Source: Gibbula magus
Taxonomy: Eukaryota; Mollusca; Gastropoda; Trochida; Trochidae
NCBI GenBank assembly: GCA_936450465.1
Contig: OW388291.1
Span: 36,432,656 to 36,496,655 of the forward strand
Direction of reading: 5' to 3'
Length of the DNA: 64,000 bases
In this document: one piece after another, positions 52,602 to 64,000 of the stretch
How positions within the stretch are numbered: the first letter of the stretch is position 1
Layout: the number at the start of each line of letters is the position of its first letter
The notes under the pieces: model-generated
Database searches by the model: none
What the model was told of the DNA's origin: nothing
What the model saw: only the letters and a program-made list of their open reading frames with translations
Program-made: the position numbers and the translations under genes

Positions 52602-53394
52602 AACTGACTTGCAAAAGAAACGCCACCAGAATACAAAAGGTTATTATTTTTCGAGGAACGAAGCCTACCGATTGAAATTACTTTAAACATGTCTTCTAAA
52701 TGTAACCTGTACATTCACTGTACGCAAATGCAAGTTTTCGTAGTAATTTTCGAGAAAAATGAACTTATTGGTCAACACTTTCAGATTGTGTACAAAGTTA
52801 ACCAAATGAAATTTGGGTACAAAACATCAACAGAATGGAGGTTTTGCATTAAACTATACGATTGCAAGCGACGAACATGTCTTTTTTAAAGTGCTACAGA
52901 AAAAGAGAGAACAATTTGCACCCTGCAGGTTGGAGCGACGCTTAACCAAGTTGCCTAATCATGGATTGCATCAAGTGTACAATAGCCAGACTCGCTAAAT
53001 TTTACAGACGAACTGACAGCATTGCGTACAAGCCACGGAGTGGAAAACCAAAGTTATCCACTCCGTAGAAAGACTGATCTGCTGACTTGTCACCCATTGA
53101 ACAGTTTTTGCAATTCCAACCTCGGCCATTAACAATAGAGATTTGGCCTTTTCCTCATGTGTCTATTAGCCTTCTTACACAATTAAGCTTAAAATATCGT
53201 TATTCTATTCAATGTTCTAAAAATCCTGATGATCGAAAACTGGACAATTGACCCTTTACGTCACGTCAATTAATGGTTATTTTTACTGAAATACCCTTCC
53301 AATTGTATGTATTTTCGATACATACTATTATAATATGAGTTTAATTGATTTGGGACCAAAAATGTTTTGGTTGCGTTTCTTTTGCAAGTCAGTT
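52602..53394 (+). mobile_element. Tc1-like DNA transposon, non-autonomous
   Basis: Perfect inverted ends AACTGACTTGCAAAAGAAAC and beyond (about 22 bp, then diverging), with TA at both borders (52600-52601 and 53395-53396), the Tc1/mariner target. About 793 bp long, against about 1.6 kb for a complete element, so the catalytic part is deleted. Confidence 0.8.
52900..53085 (+). pseudogene. Tc1-like transposase DNA-binding domain remnant
   Basis: ARLAKFYRRTDSIAYKPRSG followed by KPKLSTP matches the second helix-turn-helix and its linker (paired-like, with the RPRSGRP-type signature) of Tc1 transposases. Stops at 53067-53069 and just after end it. The DDE catalytic domain is missing. Confidence 0.65.
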
Positions 53395-53451
53395 TATATA
53401 TATAATAGCTTTTCTGCGAACTAATTAGTTGTATCAGTGGAAAGGGCATAC

Positions 53452-53607
53452 GGTAGGGACTTCTCATGGTATCTCAATGTCGTGTGTGATGGTATGGACT
53501 TCTCATGCTATCTCAATGTCGTGTGTGATGGTAGGGACTTCTCATGCTATCTCAATGTCGTGTGTGATGGTAGGGACTTCTCATGCTATCTCAATGTCGT
53601 GTGTGAT
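53452..53607 (+). repeat. 39-bp tandem repeat, four copies
   Basis: Unit GGTAGGGACTTCTCATGCTA plus 19 more bases repeats four times with two or three substitutions (TATGG for TAGGG in unit 2, GGTA for GCTA in unit 1). As 39 is a multiple of three, two frames stay open, giving 13-residue protein repeats. There is no other support for coding. Confidence 0.95.
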
Positions 53608-53689
53608 TACAAAACTTGTACAGTGTCTATTACAAAGCAATTGTTATACTCAAATTTGCACCACATTCGTGAAGGTTACATGATACATT

Positions 53690-53953
53690 TTCAAATGTAA
53701 TAATTTCTTTATTATCCATTTCCCCTTCAAATCGCATGGAAATAATCAGAACATGGCACATCGCTATTACAACAAGCTGCAACGACGTCAAGCACTAACA
53801 TAGCCAGAAAATCTATTGCAACTGAAAGTAACATTGACATCACGCACAGTTGTTTGGTGACCTCATATAGGAACTCGCTGGCAATTGTGATATCTGCGCA
53901 TGTGCTCGTCACGAAAATAGTCTCTTAATTTCAACCATATGTGTAATAAACAG
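53690..53953. repeat. Interspersed repeat related to 17173-17495
   Basis: TGTAATAATTTCTTTATTA, GCGCATGTGCTCGT and TTTCAACCATATGTGTAATA match the other copy in order. Confidence 0.5.
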
Positions 53954-54958
53954 AAATATCCATTATGTTTGCGGACCTCTGATGCATTACATGTCTGGAT
54001 AATGTATGTTGATTCATTTCGTTGATATGTTGATTCATTACGATTTCCAAACCAAAAAGTTTTAAGGTTTCTAGATATTACAATATAGATATATCAAGGT
54101 GTTTCTTCTATGAACATGGCTTTGACTTAAAATCCATTTTACATGGAAATTATTCACTTTCTGAGGAAATTAATCACAATATCGTCACTTCATTGCATTA
54201 TTATTTTACCCAGACAAAACGTTTCTAATTCAGATGTCCTTGCTTAATCTTTGTTATAAAATACTGTCCTAATAGTATACAACTATGTTTATTGAATTTT
54301 GTGCGTTTCATAGTACTGATGGATGATTTTGTTTTATGTATACTTATGTACTGGAGAGGTATTTATATAGGCCTAATGCCTGTTTACCAATCCACTCATG
54401 AATAATGAATAAATGTTGTTTAAATCAGATATTACAATAAGACTGTTAGATCAAAAATGCTTACACAACCAAATGTCTTCTCGTCATGTTCTTTAGCTTT
54501 TTCGTATCAAAATATAAAGCAATAGAATTAAGATACATATCCTAAACTTCCTTTGAAGAAAATTTTCCTCATGGGATGCATTTGCAGAATCTGCATTAAG
54601 AATGATCTCTCTTTGATAGAGATATTTCTGGTATTGATCATATTTGGAATTACCCATTACATTTAACACGCCTAAAAATCTTAATTAAATATGTATACAC
54701 TGTACTGATTGAAACTGTGAACGTCCCTTGAATTATATTTTGATTCAAAGATCAAATTCATCTTGGCTCTATACAATGTGTTTTGCTTCAAACTTTAACT
54801 TCGATATACTTCACGTCGTTGCCTCAGATTACATAACATGTAAATACATGTAGCCGTGTTAAGCAGTGTGCAAGTGTTGACAAGTTTGCCGGATCTCTTG
54901 TTATATCCTTTCTTTTGTCTCATATCAAGACTTTCCATTGGGTAATGGTTTCATAACA
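53954..54958. repeat. X2 downstream block shared with X3
   Basis: 54,550-54,840 aligns with 63,530-63,840 (GATTGAAACTGTGAACGTCCCTTGA in two parts, CATTACATTTA.CACG and CTTCACGTC). No gene was recognised. Confidence 0.55.
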
Positions 54959-55219
54959 GGGCTCAAATTTGCCACCAAAAATATCCGAGTTCATGAAAGA
55001 AAATGTACTCTTTGTAATTTAAACGATCATGTGGACGAATTTCATTATTTATTTGTTTGTCCTATATAACAATCAGAAAGAGAAAACTATATTCACAAAT
55101 ATTATTACAATAGGCCAAATATGTACAAAATGAATATTTTATTTAATTCTAATAAGCTAGGAACTTTAAGAAAACTCTCCAATTTTTGTAAAATCATTAT
55201 GTCTTTGTTCAAGAAATAG
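54959..55219 (+). pseudogene. LINE ORF2 C-terminal fragment
   Basis: One frame, with a single stop at 55067-55069: RVHERKCTLCNLNDHVDEFH then YLFVCP, a C-x2-C...H...C zinc motif, then YIHKYYYNRPNMYKMN and a natural-looking stop at 55217-55219. This C-terminal layout is common in CR1/L2-type LINEs of invertebrates. The 5' part is truncated. Confidence 0.78.
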
Positions 55220-55366
55220 CTTTTATAATCATATGTACCTTTACTGAAAACACCAGCTGTACATACCTATTATATTGTATATTGTATCAATGTATATTGT
55301 TTTATGTACCTCTTATGCTGCTGTTTGCAGCCTGGGTTTTGAATAAAGTTCAGTTCAGATAATGTT
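55220..55366 (+). repeat. LINE 3' untranslated tail
   Basis: It ends AATAAAGTTCAGTTCAG, a short tandem tail in place of poly(A), typical of CR1-like LINEs. Confidence 0.6.
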
Positions 55367-57039
55367 CCTGCTTAAAAGTCCCAGGGGTGGTAGGTGTAGT
55401 TTATCTGAACATTCAGCCCTGGAGACCAAGGAGTTGGTGGACAAAATGTAAAAACGTGGTTGTCGAATACATATGTGTAATGTAGCCATTGTTCAAAGCA
55501 CAACAATGTGAAAAATGCTTACTGGTGCAACTTAAAGCACCTTAGTGGGTGTAAGTCACTTATGCTAATCGTCTTAGAGACTCGAGTCACTGGAACACTA
55601 CAACTTGTCACCCAGTCATGATACTAGGCAGCAATCGTAACTGTATTTAAATGAAGGGTCAAACGTCTAATATCTATATCCACGAAAGAATTGATGAGTT
55701 TTTTCAAGATTGTTGAACTGACAGATTGCATCCCGTTAGATTTGTGATTTGGGCAATGAAGTCCACAAATCTCAGTCCTCTGCCAACAAGGATTACGTTC
55801 TCAAGTTTGAGCTTCTCGGCAATGCTTAGGGAAGTCGAAATGATATTTTGAGTGTTAACACACTGCCACGCCCATATTTGAGGAGGGTCATATAAACGAA
55901 TTTGTATCCCCAAGGTGCCAGTTCCTTTCCACATTATACCAACATTGTAGTGCATCCGTTTTGTAGGAGATGATGAGTTTCAATTTGAGCGCGGAAGTGA
56001 GATTATATCCAATTCAAATCTGCTTCAATTCTACGTGTTTGCCACAGATATCCTGTTGGTAAAGAAATTGGTTTTTAGTCAACTAAACTTTTTTGACTCG
56101 GTTTTAGCCAATAAGGACATAACCTTTAATCTATTCACCGCTTCGGCATTTATTGTCTGAAGAGAATTGTTTTGCAAATTGGTCACATGGCTGTTCCATT
56201 TTGTGAAATCCCCTTTAAGTTATTATTATTAACCCTAATTATTTGCATTATGAGAAGTGTTTATCAAATCAACATGTGACAAGTCATTGACTTATGCAGT
56301 GTATCCAGTTACTTGAATAAGGTAAACATTAAGTGTAGATACAACTTTATGTTATATACACCCTAAATAATTGCATAAGGGCGTTTTCTTATATCGAATT
56401 AGTATTTGTCTAGTCATTGGGTTTCGCAGCTTATGTAGTTATTTACGCTAAATGTTAGGTACAGTTACGAAATTATAAGACTTACCCTCTGGTTATGTCT
56501 GATGAAGTAATATAATATTCAGTTGTTTGTATCAGGTAATACAATTATAAGAACGGTATAATGTAATTAGTAAAGTATTTCCGTATTGCCCCGGACACAG
56601 GCTGTTACGTTGTATTGACAGAAGGCATATTTGACACTTTAATGTATTAACTTCTTTAGGATATATTTACACAAATTAAAGATGTCGATTCTTAGAAACA
56701 GTTTGGGGATCATGAACATATAGCACTTAATAAAGTTTTTTTTTATACTCAACCTTCGTTCTCTCAATAATTGTTTGACTGCGCATGCTCAGACTCTTAC
56801 AGATCAAATTTTCAATGCTTTCCAAACTAAATTATCCCCGAAACAGCGGGTCCTTCCTTTCACTGTGCCGCTTTCTCCACAGCTACAATAAAATGGGCAA
56901 ATTAAAAAATGTTTTTAAACAATTCTTTTCATCACTGAAGTTATTTCTAACAAGTTGAATCATCACTGGAGTAACTTTACACAAGTTGGTTCTTAAAACC
57001 TATTTCTGATTTCAAAATTTGATCAAAGGATTAACATGC
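55367..57039. other. Non-coding region, nothing recognised
   Basis: No supported gene. Short ORFs only. Confidence 0.4.
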
Positions 57040-57370
57040 CATTGGCCTTAACCCTAATCTCATAACCTTGCCCTTTGCCCTTCAAGGTCACATAATCATT
57101 GTTTATAACAATCATGTAATGCATATAAATGTAAATAAAGCATATTCGCAAATGCATGCTTAAGTCATGACCTCGCTGTGATCTTGAATTTGACAGATTT
57201 CAGCGAAAACATTTTCAAATCTTGGCCTCCGTAGTTGATATATACCAAATAAGAACCTGAAAGCATGAACATTTTTCAAGTTATTGTGTTTACAAGGATT
57301 GTTTCAGTGATTACAGAACTTGTGACCTTCATGTATGACCTTGAATTTGAACATGTCCAACAAATTCCCC
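57040..57370. repeat. Likely dispersed repeat rich in TGACCT/AAGGTCA words
   Basis: TTCAAGGTCAC, CATGACCTCGC, GTGACCTTCATG and ATGACCTTGAAT recur over 300 bp in both orientations. Repeats of this type are common in molluscs. The words equal nuclear-receptor half-sites, but there is no proper spacing to call a response element. Confidence 0.4.
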
Positions 57371-57804
57371 AGGGATATAAGTAAGAAGTTAAGAAGAAAA
57401 ATATAGCGAAAACAAAACGCAACGACGGCGGCGGAAACTGCACAAAAACTGATAGCTAATGAGCCTACTGTAATAATATATTGTCAGTAGTGTATCTTCA
57501 TTCTACAGTTTGCGAAATGTAGGAAGTTTGTTCATACAATGTAGTTGTCATATATACAAACGCTCATAGCACTAGAAACACTGGATGGTTGGAAGATAGA
57601 TACTATGAAATAAAACGCAAAGCTTGCCAGTTTCATTATCTAAATTCACTGAAAAATAATAAAGATACCAATGAACAAAATATTCTTTATATCTAATGTA
57701 CTTAACTGGGAGTTGATGTTCATCCCATTCTAATTAATTTAGTTAGTCGAGTGATGACTGTAATAATGACTCAGTAGCTAATTTAACAAAATCTGCATTA
57801 CCCA
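57371..57804. other. AT-rich spacer
   Basis: Nothing recognised. Confidence 0.4.
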
Positions 57805-57920
57805 CCTCTAACATCAAAGGTCTGAGAATCTGTTGAAGCATGAAAATGGGCGTAATATCTGGTCTTATGTTATCATACACAAGACATTTCCCAGAAGCAG
57901 ACGAAATAGTATTAGAATAA
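57805..57920 (+). repeat. Triplicated locus, copy X3 start
   Basis: ACATCAAAGGTCTGAGAATC, then ATGAAAATGGGCGTAATATC and GGTCTTATGTTATC, align with X2 (46790) and X1 (38970). The frame MKMGVISGLML is followed by unrelated sequence and a stop. Confidence 0.6.
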
Positions 57921-59374
57921 TCCCTCTGATGTTAGGAAATGTGATGTTAACGGATTAACCGACTGGGTGATGTAAAACGCTGGAATGTTAAGTGAATTGA
58001 GATTCGAAAGAGGCCCTGTTATAGGCATTAGGGAGTGTTCTAGACTTCTCGATTAGATTACGTGAGTTATATTAACTGAGATACGTGCACGAGAAGTGAC
58101 CCCAAGTACATCGATCTTGATATGTTAGACAGTTAGTTTCAGCTAATTCAGGAGAAGAACCTGCATTCTAAAAATGGCGTTAGGTCGTCAGTGATAACAA
58201 TACCAGGGAGGAAATAGATCTTTTACTTATATCACAAGTGCAACGTTCAATCTCATTGCAATCAGATCGAACCTGACATTCGTACCTCACTGCTCAACAA
58301 AGTTTTATGGTTTTCTCAACATTAGAAAAACATTTTATACACACGCCATTATTGTTTGCACTACACTCTTCGTTTTCAAACAGAACAACCTGTTTTATTT
58401 TCGCTATCAATTCCCGTATCAATCGCAGTCATGATTTCGTGAAATTTCTTCACTATTTTCTTCGCCAGCATCTGAAAATCCTCATAAAACACAAATTTTA
58501 TCATGATAATAAATTTGATCAGCCAAATGTCATATCTAACCTGGCCTCTCATTGGTTGAATTTCATGAAGGTGAAAGGTCGCTCTGAAGGCCTTCTGACA
58601 CGACCTTTGCGGTGCACTGCTCAGATCAGAAAGGAATGTACAATTTTTAGGGTTCCAACTTTTTTAAATGAGATTGGTGCAACGTTATGACTAAGCATCT
58701 GTACGAGGGTGAATAATTAACTAAGGTTGACTATTGATTTGATTAATTGACATTGATAAAGATATTACACCATGTTTAAAACGGCAGTTTTAAAACATTA
58801 GCATATGTGATGAACAAACGTGATTGTAGGTTAACCCCTATACAACACTTACGTCTCTACAATGTAATGATATATCATATTTTATCAAATGGTTATCCTC
58901 AGAAACGGTTTGCATGTACTAAATGATATATTTTTAGGAGTTACATGTATGTGAACTTTATCGCTTTAAACGAAAATGTTTGACAACAAATATAGTTCAC
59001 CATCAGATAAATGTTATTTTAAAAAATTCATTGATGCAGTTTGGAATGTATTTGATTGAGAAGCAGTTGTTGCCTATTAACATTTTACAGAAAAAATATT
59101 GACATTTCAAGAGGAGTTGGTAATATAATGTTCGAGATTTTCCCAACGGTGATTCCCAATGTATATAACACAATGTCATTATATTTTCTTTGAAATGTAA
59201 GGATAAAACATTCTATTCTTATTAGTGAAAGTCTTGGAGATGGGTGGTGAAGACTCGAAAACAAATTACATAAACTGATATTAACTCATGCTTGGATTCA
59301 ACCGAGAATATGGAGAATATGAACATAAATAAGAAGAATGATTAGGTCTTTGAAGGGCATTTAAAAGTGGCATA
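57921..59374. other. Non-coding part of X3
   Basis: It contains a 127-codon ORF (58307-58690) with no recognisable domain; see the rejected list. No other signal. Confidence 0.4.
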
Positions 59375-59495
59375 CATAAGAACAGGAATATTTTCTGGAT
59401 AACAACTTCTTTAATGTGAAAAAAATTCTACGAAACGTCCAGTATTATTTTCACATTAAAGAAATTGTTATCCAAAAAAATTTCATGTTCTTATG
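59375..59495. repeat. Fold-back of a PLE-type terminus
   Basis: Two 48-bp inverted arms (59375-59422 and 59448-59495), nearly perfect over the inner 26 bp (GGATAACAACTTCTTTAATG plus GTGAAAA), around a 25-base centre containing GAAACGTCC. The arms match the terminus at 43310-43400. Confidence 0.8.
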
Positions 59496-61759
59496 AATAA
59501 TGATGTTTTGTATAATACAATTCAGATGTATGTTTAGTATCAATGTGCATATATTTTACAATGGAAGGAATGGATTCACAAAACTAAACAAGTCTGTTTA
59601 AAATGATAATTTATGTTCGATGCACTCATGTCGCAACAATTCAATTGATCATTTAACAATTACAAATATTCATTTGATGACAAGAACAGCTTTAGATGAA
59701 TCTACCTTATTATAGTGTATTCACTATTTTACATTACAACTGACAGTTTAAAAGCTTATGTCGTTTCAATTAACATACCAAAATGTCCACATTTCATCCT
59801 TATTTTGGGATTGACATGTGTTGTTTGACTTCACTAAATGAAATATACATGCTTTTCATAAAAGAAAAATCAAGAAATGTCAACTGATATTAACAGTAAC
59901 AGTAAACACTTCTCTCAGCGTTCCCTTTCAAATTTGCAATAAATATGTCAATGAAGATCATTGAAGGGATACTGTGACGACCTTTTTATTGAACCTAATA
60001 TGATGAACATAAATAAGGCTCATTGAAATATCAGGATCTAAAATACATCGAGGTTCAATCAACATTAATCAATACTAGTATATAATGTACTCTGTGAAGC
60101 AATTAACAACTTGATCACACATAATAAATAAGTACAGTAGTGCAAGCAAGGTATACCATTCCTTGTAAAACGTTCAACAAAACTGAAAGATATCAAATAA
60201 GTTTATTTGGCTTTAAGGAGCAAACGGTATTTCCACAGCTAACATTAACAAGCTATATTATTATGATTCATGTAAAGGCATGATCTATTATCAATAAATG
60301 TCACAATTTCACTCATTGGCATGTATATTTAACAGAAATTATGCTCTGAGAACACACACTCTCCACCATGTGTCCTATTGATACTATACTTTACATACAC
60401 AGTTAATTGTGAAGTAAGTTATCCGTATATACATTGTGTGTTCTTGTATTCTGATGAGGACAGGCATTTAGATAAGCCTTTGGCTTGTTCGCATGTCCTC
60501 ATTCATGTATAATTAACATGAATAACTATGTTTAAAATAAGTAAACTTTGAATGCTCAGATCTGATAATATTGATCTGCATTTAAGACCAGATGGGCGTT
60601 GATTAGTTTGACACCTCATATGACCTCATCTGAATAGTATTCATCTATGTATATCTCCTTCAACTTCCAGGAGGGAGATGATAAACTATAAGGCATTCAG
60701 TATTGAGAAACTGTGCCCTGAGTTTATCCATCCATTTCAATTTGTAAAATTGTTAGTGTATCGACACATTGATATATTTTCCTACAATAATATGAAATCA
60801 GGATAAAGGGATAATTGTGGCGTACATAGAATATTATGTGACCTCTTAATATTAAGTCATGAATGAGCTTCAACTCCATAACTGAGGAAAGTGTTTCATT
60901 ATAAGCTTCAGAGTGTCATATAGTGAAACCTCCAATCTAGATTAATTGCATCGTTTTCCATAGAGAACATAAACTAACGATTATATAGCAAATCAATCCT
61001 TGTTATGATTGTGAAGGGCACTAAAATTAATATACGGTTCATAAAATGGATCATATCATATTTTTTTTCTTATCGAAACTGACAGACGTGTTTTACCTTG
61101 GTGAAAGAGAAACTCGGCAAGTTTACTCTAATGTGCTTAGGATTCGACCTCCTTTCACAACTTTTCATCTTTGCAATGGTCCAACGGAATCAGATTTGTT
61201 AGTATCTCATTGAGTTAATATTGAACATCTGAAAGAGTAAAATTCAAGTTTGTGACCGAGTCATAATTCAGTTTCAAATCTCAAAAATAAATTGAAAAAT
61301 GGATATACTTGTACACACACTTGTACAAACTTTTACAAATGATCCATACTTTTTGTTCCACAATAGTTTTGATGTCAAATATATTTTTTCACTATTTATA
61401 ACAGCTGTTTTACCAGCTGAGTGTAAAGGTAAGCATTACAATGTCAATTACATGAATGAGACTTGAAATGATAATGATTCCGACTTCTTAGTAATGGTGT
61501 GTAGAAAGATTAAACTTACTGCAGATATGTATGAGACCTATCATCAGGTTATTATTCTGTGAACGTCCTTAAAAATACATAAACGCTGATCCACTGTTGT
61601 ATTTACTAAACACTTTTATGTTAGGTTACTAATTGTATTGACACCCTCTGACAAAAAATAGCTTGCACCATTAGATTCATTTTATTTACTGAAAATTCAG
61701 TCTTTAAGAACGAGAACTCTATCCATTTTACTTCGACAAGGCAAACACTTTATCAACGG
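59496..61759. other. Non-coding part of X3
   Basis: 60,840-61,140 aligns with X2. No gene recognised. Confidence 0.5.
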
Positions 61760-61960
61760 TAAATGCATTTGGCGCCTCTAGGTTGATTTTACCATTGTTG
61801 AATATCTATAGAAAAACAACATTGGCATTTCAGAAACATTTTATGTAAGATTGATATATTTCCCTAATGCTGACTTGAAATTTCCATTTAGAATGTAATC
61901 AACACTGGCATGACATATTTTCCCAAGCGCTAGAAATAAACAATCTATTTCTATTAGGGA
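61760..61960. repeat. Triplicated locus, conserved block in X3
   Basis: GCATTTGGCGCCTCTAGGTT, ACCATTGTTGAA and CCTAATGCTGACTTGAAATT align with 50555-50770. Confidence 0.7.
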
Positions 61961-62689
61961 ATTCATTTGAAAGGATTCGTGCTATGGAAATTTAGTAGCT
62001 TCCATCATGTCTAAAAACAGAATCTTTCACTTCATTTAACTCATTTTATTTTACATTCTTACAAATTAAGTTAACACTAGTAAATGAATGGAGTTTGGTG
62101 GCTTTATTTACTTTAACATAATATAGTTCGAAAATAAAGTTGAGTTCTGGAATTACCAACTACAACAATTTGAGGGGACCAATACTAAGTGAGTAGGAAA
62201 CAACATTGTGTTTAATTCTTCATTTTGGATTCAATCACGATTTCCCCTTTGACGATTTCCCCTTTAACCGTATCAAATGGGTGAGTGATATAAAGACGAT
62301 GTGTTAACAATGAATCTTCTAATTAAATTGCTGAATCTACCGTATTACATTAAATTCAATCACTTACGTGACAGCGAGACATACAGTTTAAAAACTATGC
62401 TACGAGCAAACTTCGAGGAATTTGCACTGTGTCGTTCGAGAGAGAATGAGCGCTACTTGAGCGCTTCTTCAGCGCTACATGGGCGCTACATTGAGCGTTC
62501 AATGAGCAATTTAAGCGTTCGCTGTTACGGAACGAAGCCCTTGTTTTGGATATAATTCTGAGAATGATAGACTAATTACAATAATATAGTTACCTTAATT
62601 TGCTCAAAGTATCACATGATTGGAGAAACTATTCCTGTACACATACATGTATCAGGCTGTTTATATCATGTTCTTCAATGGATTTATAG
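61961..62689. other. Non-coding with a short AGCGCT-rich repeat
   Basis: Between 62430 and 62530, GAGCGCTACTTGAGCGCTTC and related (A/G)GCGCTAC units recur about five times at 10-18 bp spacing. No gene. Confidence 0.4.
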
Positions 62690-63020
62690 AGGTTATCGCG
62701 CTCATGTGTTTTGGGGGTGGTAAATACGCACTAAGAATAAACATTGTATTTTGCAAGCCTTGGCCGACCATTTTGCTGTCTGAACTCTCCAAATTGCATA
62801 AGACTAACAAATCTACCTCTCACATGGAAGAGTTCCACAAAATTATCGTTTTTACGACGCACCATTTTCTACCAATACTGATTTACTGACAGTTTTTCAT
62901 GGATACGGTTAAACGGGTCAAGTAATGAAATGTTTTACTCTCTAATGTACCCATAAATTGTAAAACCGCTGATAATAAATGGTAAATTTGAGAAAAATAA
63001 AAACCGTGCCTTTAATAAGC
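62690..63020. repeat. Diverged member of the TTAA-type MITE family
   Basis: GACCATTTTGCTGTCTGAAC matches 40711, and the right end read inward is TTAAAGGCACGG..TTTT, a degraded form of the family terminus. The left end was not found. Confidence 0.5.
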
Positions 63021-64000
63021 ATGACAAGAAAGATGAATGACCACAACATGCAACGGTAAAACAGATGAAAGTCATTTATAGATAGATCTATCATAGTGTG
63101 GTTTGCCTTTTTTAGAACTACTATTATGTGTCATTTTGAAACGATTCATTGCTTTTGTTAACATGGTGATTATTTACAGCAGAGCTTGACATTTATTAAA
63201 CAGCCTTTCGCTCTGGGCTTCCTTTCACAAAACAACTTTATTAAGTGAAAAGTTAAATAAACGTTGAATTAATGATTCGCTCCTGAGCAAATACTGATTA
63301 GTATCGGTAGTTATTATGTAGAATTGTGTCATAAAAATTATGTAGATGACATGTTAAGGATAAACGATGATTTTCTGACATACTTCCCTTATAAGAGATA
63401 TTAAATGTAAACTATTCAAATATAAAAATGGATGGAAAGATGGATGATAGATCAGTAATGCGTACACATCAAAATGCGCATTTAGCTTTTTCTTCCCAAT
63501 ACGTACTTGAATGAAGCTATATTTGAAGATAAATAACCCCCTTTGAAGAAAAGCTTCCACTTTGGACAGATTAGAATAATCTGCATCAAGACAGATCTTT
63601 CTTTGATATAGCCATTTATGGTTTCCATCACAAATTGAATTGCGCATTACATTTACCACGGCCACCAGTCTTAATTCAATTCGTATACTAGAAATGCAGT
63701 GAAACCCTGATTGAAACTGTAAACGTCCCTTGAGTTTCCTCTTGATCCTAACATCAGAGCTATAACATATCAATAATGGCTTTAAACACTGCGCTCTACT
63801 AGCAACTTGAACACCAAAATGCTTCACGTCACTGTCTCAAATACAAATAGTTTTTTTTCTATCAATGAATGGTATGAAACTTTGTCTTTAAAATATTATC
63901 TTAAACCGTGTCATGCCATTTTTGTTATAGAAAATCTGTACTTATAGAATGATATAACATTTGGAATGTTTATAGTTTACCCGATGTCATACACTCTCAT
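63021..64000. repeat. X3 right part, shared with X2 at 54,550-54,840
   Basis: 63,530-63,840 carries the same blocks as 54,550-54,840. A 157-codon minus ORF overlaps it but no domain or conserved frame supports it. The last 150 bp show nothing. Confidence 0.5.

Noticed and set aside
53452..53607. CRISPR array
   Set aside because: The units are direct tandem copies without spacers, in a eukaryotic genome.
57040..57370. Nuclear-receptor response element cluster
   Set aside because: Half-sites occur but without regular spacing or orientation; similar words are typical of a dispersed mollusc repeat.
58307..58690. 127-codon ORF as a gene
   Set aside because: No recognisable domain, signal or conserved frame in X1 or X2; AT-rich composition can keep it open.
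63354..63827. 157-codon minus-strand ORF as a gene
   Set aside because: It overlaps a block shared with 54550-54840, where the frame is not kept, so conservation is not at protein level.

Overview
The window reads as AT-rich nuclear DNA of an animal with introns, many transposable elements and long microsatellites. A marine mollusc, or at least a lophotrochozoan, is the most likely source. The evidence is RING/B-box TRIM-like genes in tandem, Penelope-like elements with GIY-YIG endonucleases, tRNA-derived SINEs ending in (ATT)n, and a (CCGT)n-led repeat of a kind common in molluscs. The host assignment is inference; no marker gene is present.

Positions 1-21,000 hold two paralogous copies of a TRIM-like gene, both on the minus strand. 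Copy A (1-1,896 coding, unit to about 4,535) has an intact RING exon but no B-box in its main exon, and it runs off the left edge. Copy B (17,788-19,212) has an intact B-box, coiled coil and NHL-like region but no RING exon. Introns and upstream DNA of the two copies also align, so this is a segmental duplication. Between the copies lies about 12 kb of mobile DNA: a tRNA-SINE; a second SINE split by a 1,649-bp inverted-repeat element; a telomere-like cassette between inverted repeats; a 5'-truncated L1-like LINE with a 13-bp target duplication; a TTAA-type repeat split by a Ty3/Gypsy element (171-bp 3' LTR, target duplication ATGGT); a (CT)n tract; and a nearly complete but broken Penelope-like element (PLE) with 149-bp inverted terminal repeats.

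Positions 21,000-38,900 are mostly non-coding. They contain diverged repeats, a (TA)60 tract, a 362-bp palindromic MITE, an unexplained CpG-dense module (about 34,545-35,455), and a PLE 3' relic into which a SINE inserted with a 12-bp target duplication.

Positions 38,900-64,000 contain a locus present about three times (near 39,000, 46,800 and 57,850, with matching downstream blocks near 40,000, 50,560 and 61,770). The middle copy carries a 92-codon ORF with a signal-peptide-like start and six clustered cysteines. Two LINE relics, a Tc1-like element, a 39-bp tandem repeat, fold-back sequences and more PLE-type termini lie among these copies. No complete conserved host gene is visible here.

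Nothing in the window looks operonic. The only gene products that can be inferred with confidence are the TRIM-like proteins and the broken proteins of retroelements. Similarities between parts of the window were judged by eye, so percentages and exact boundaries are approximate.
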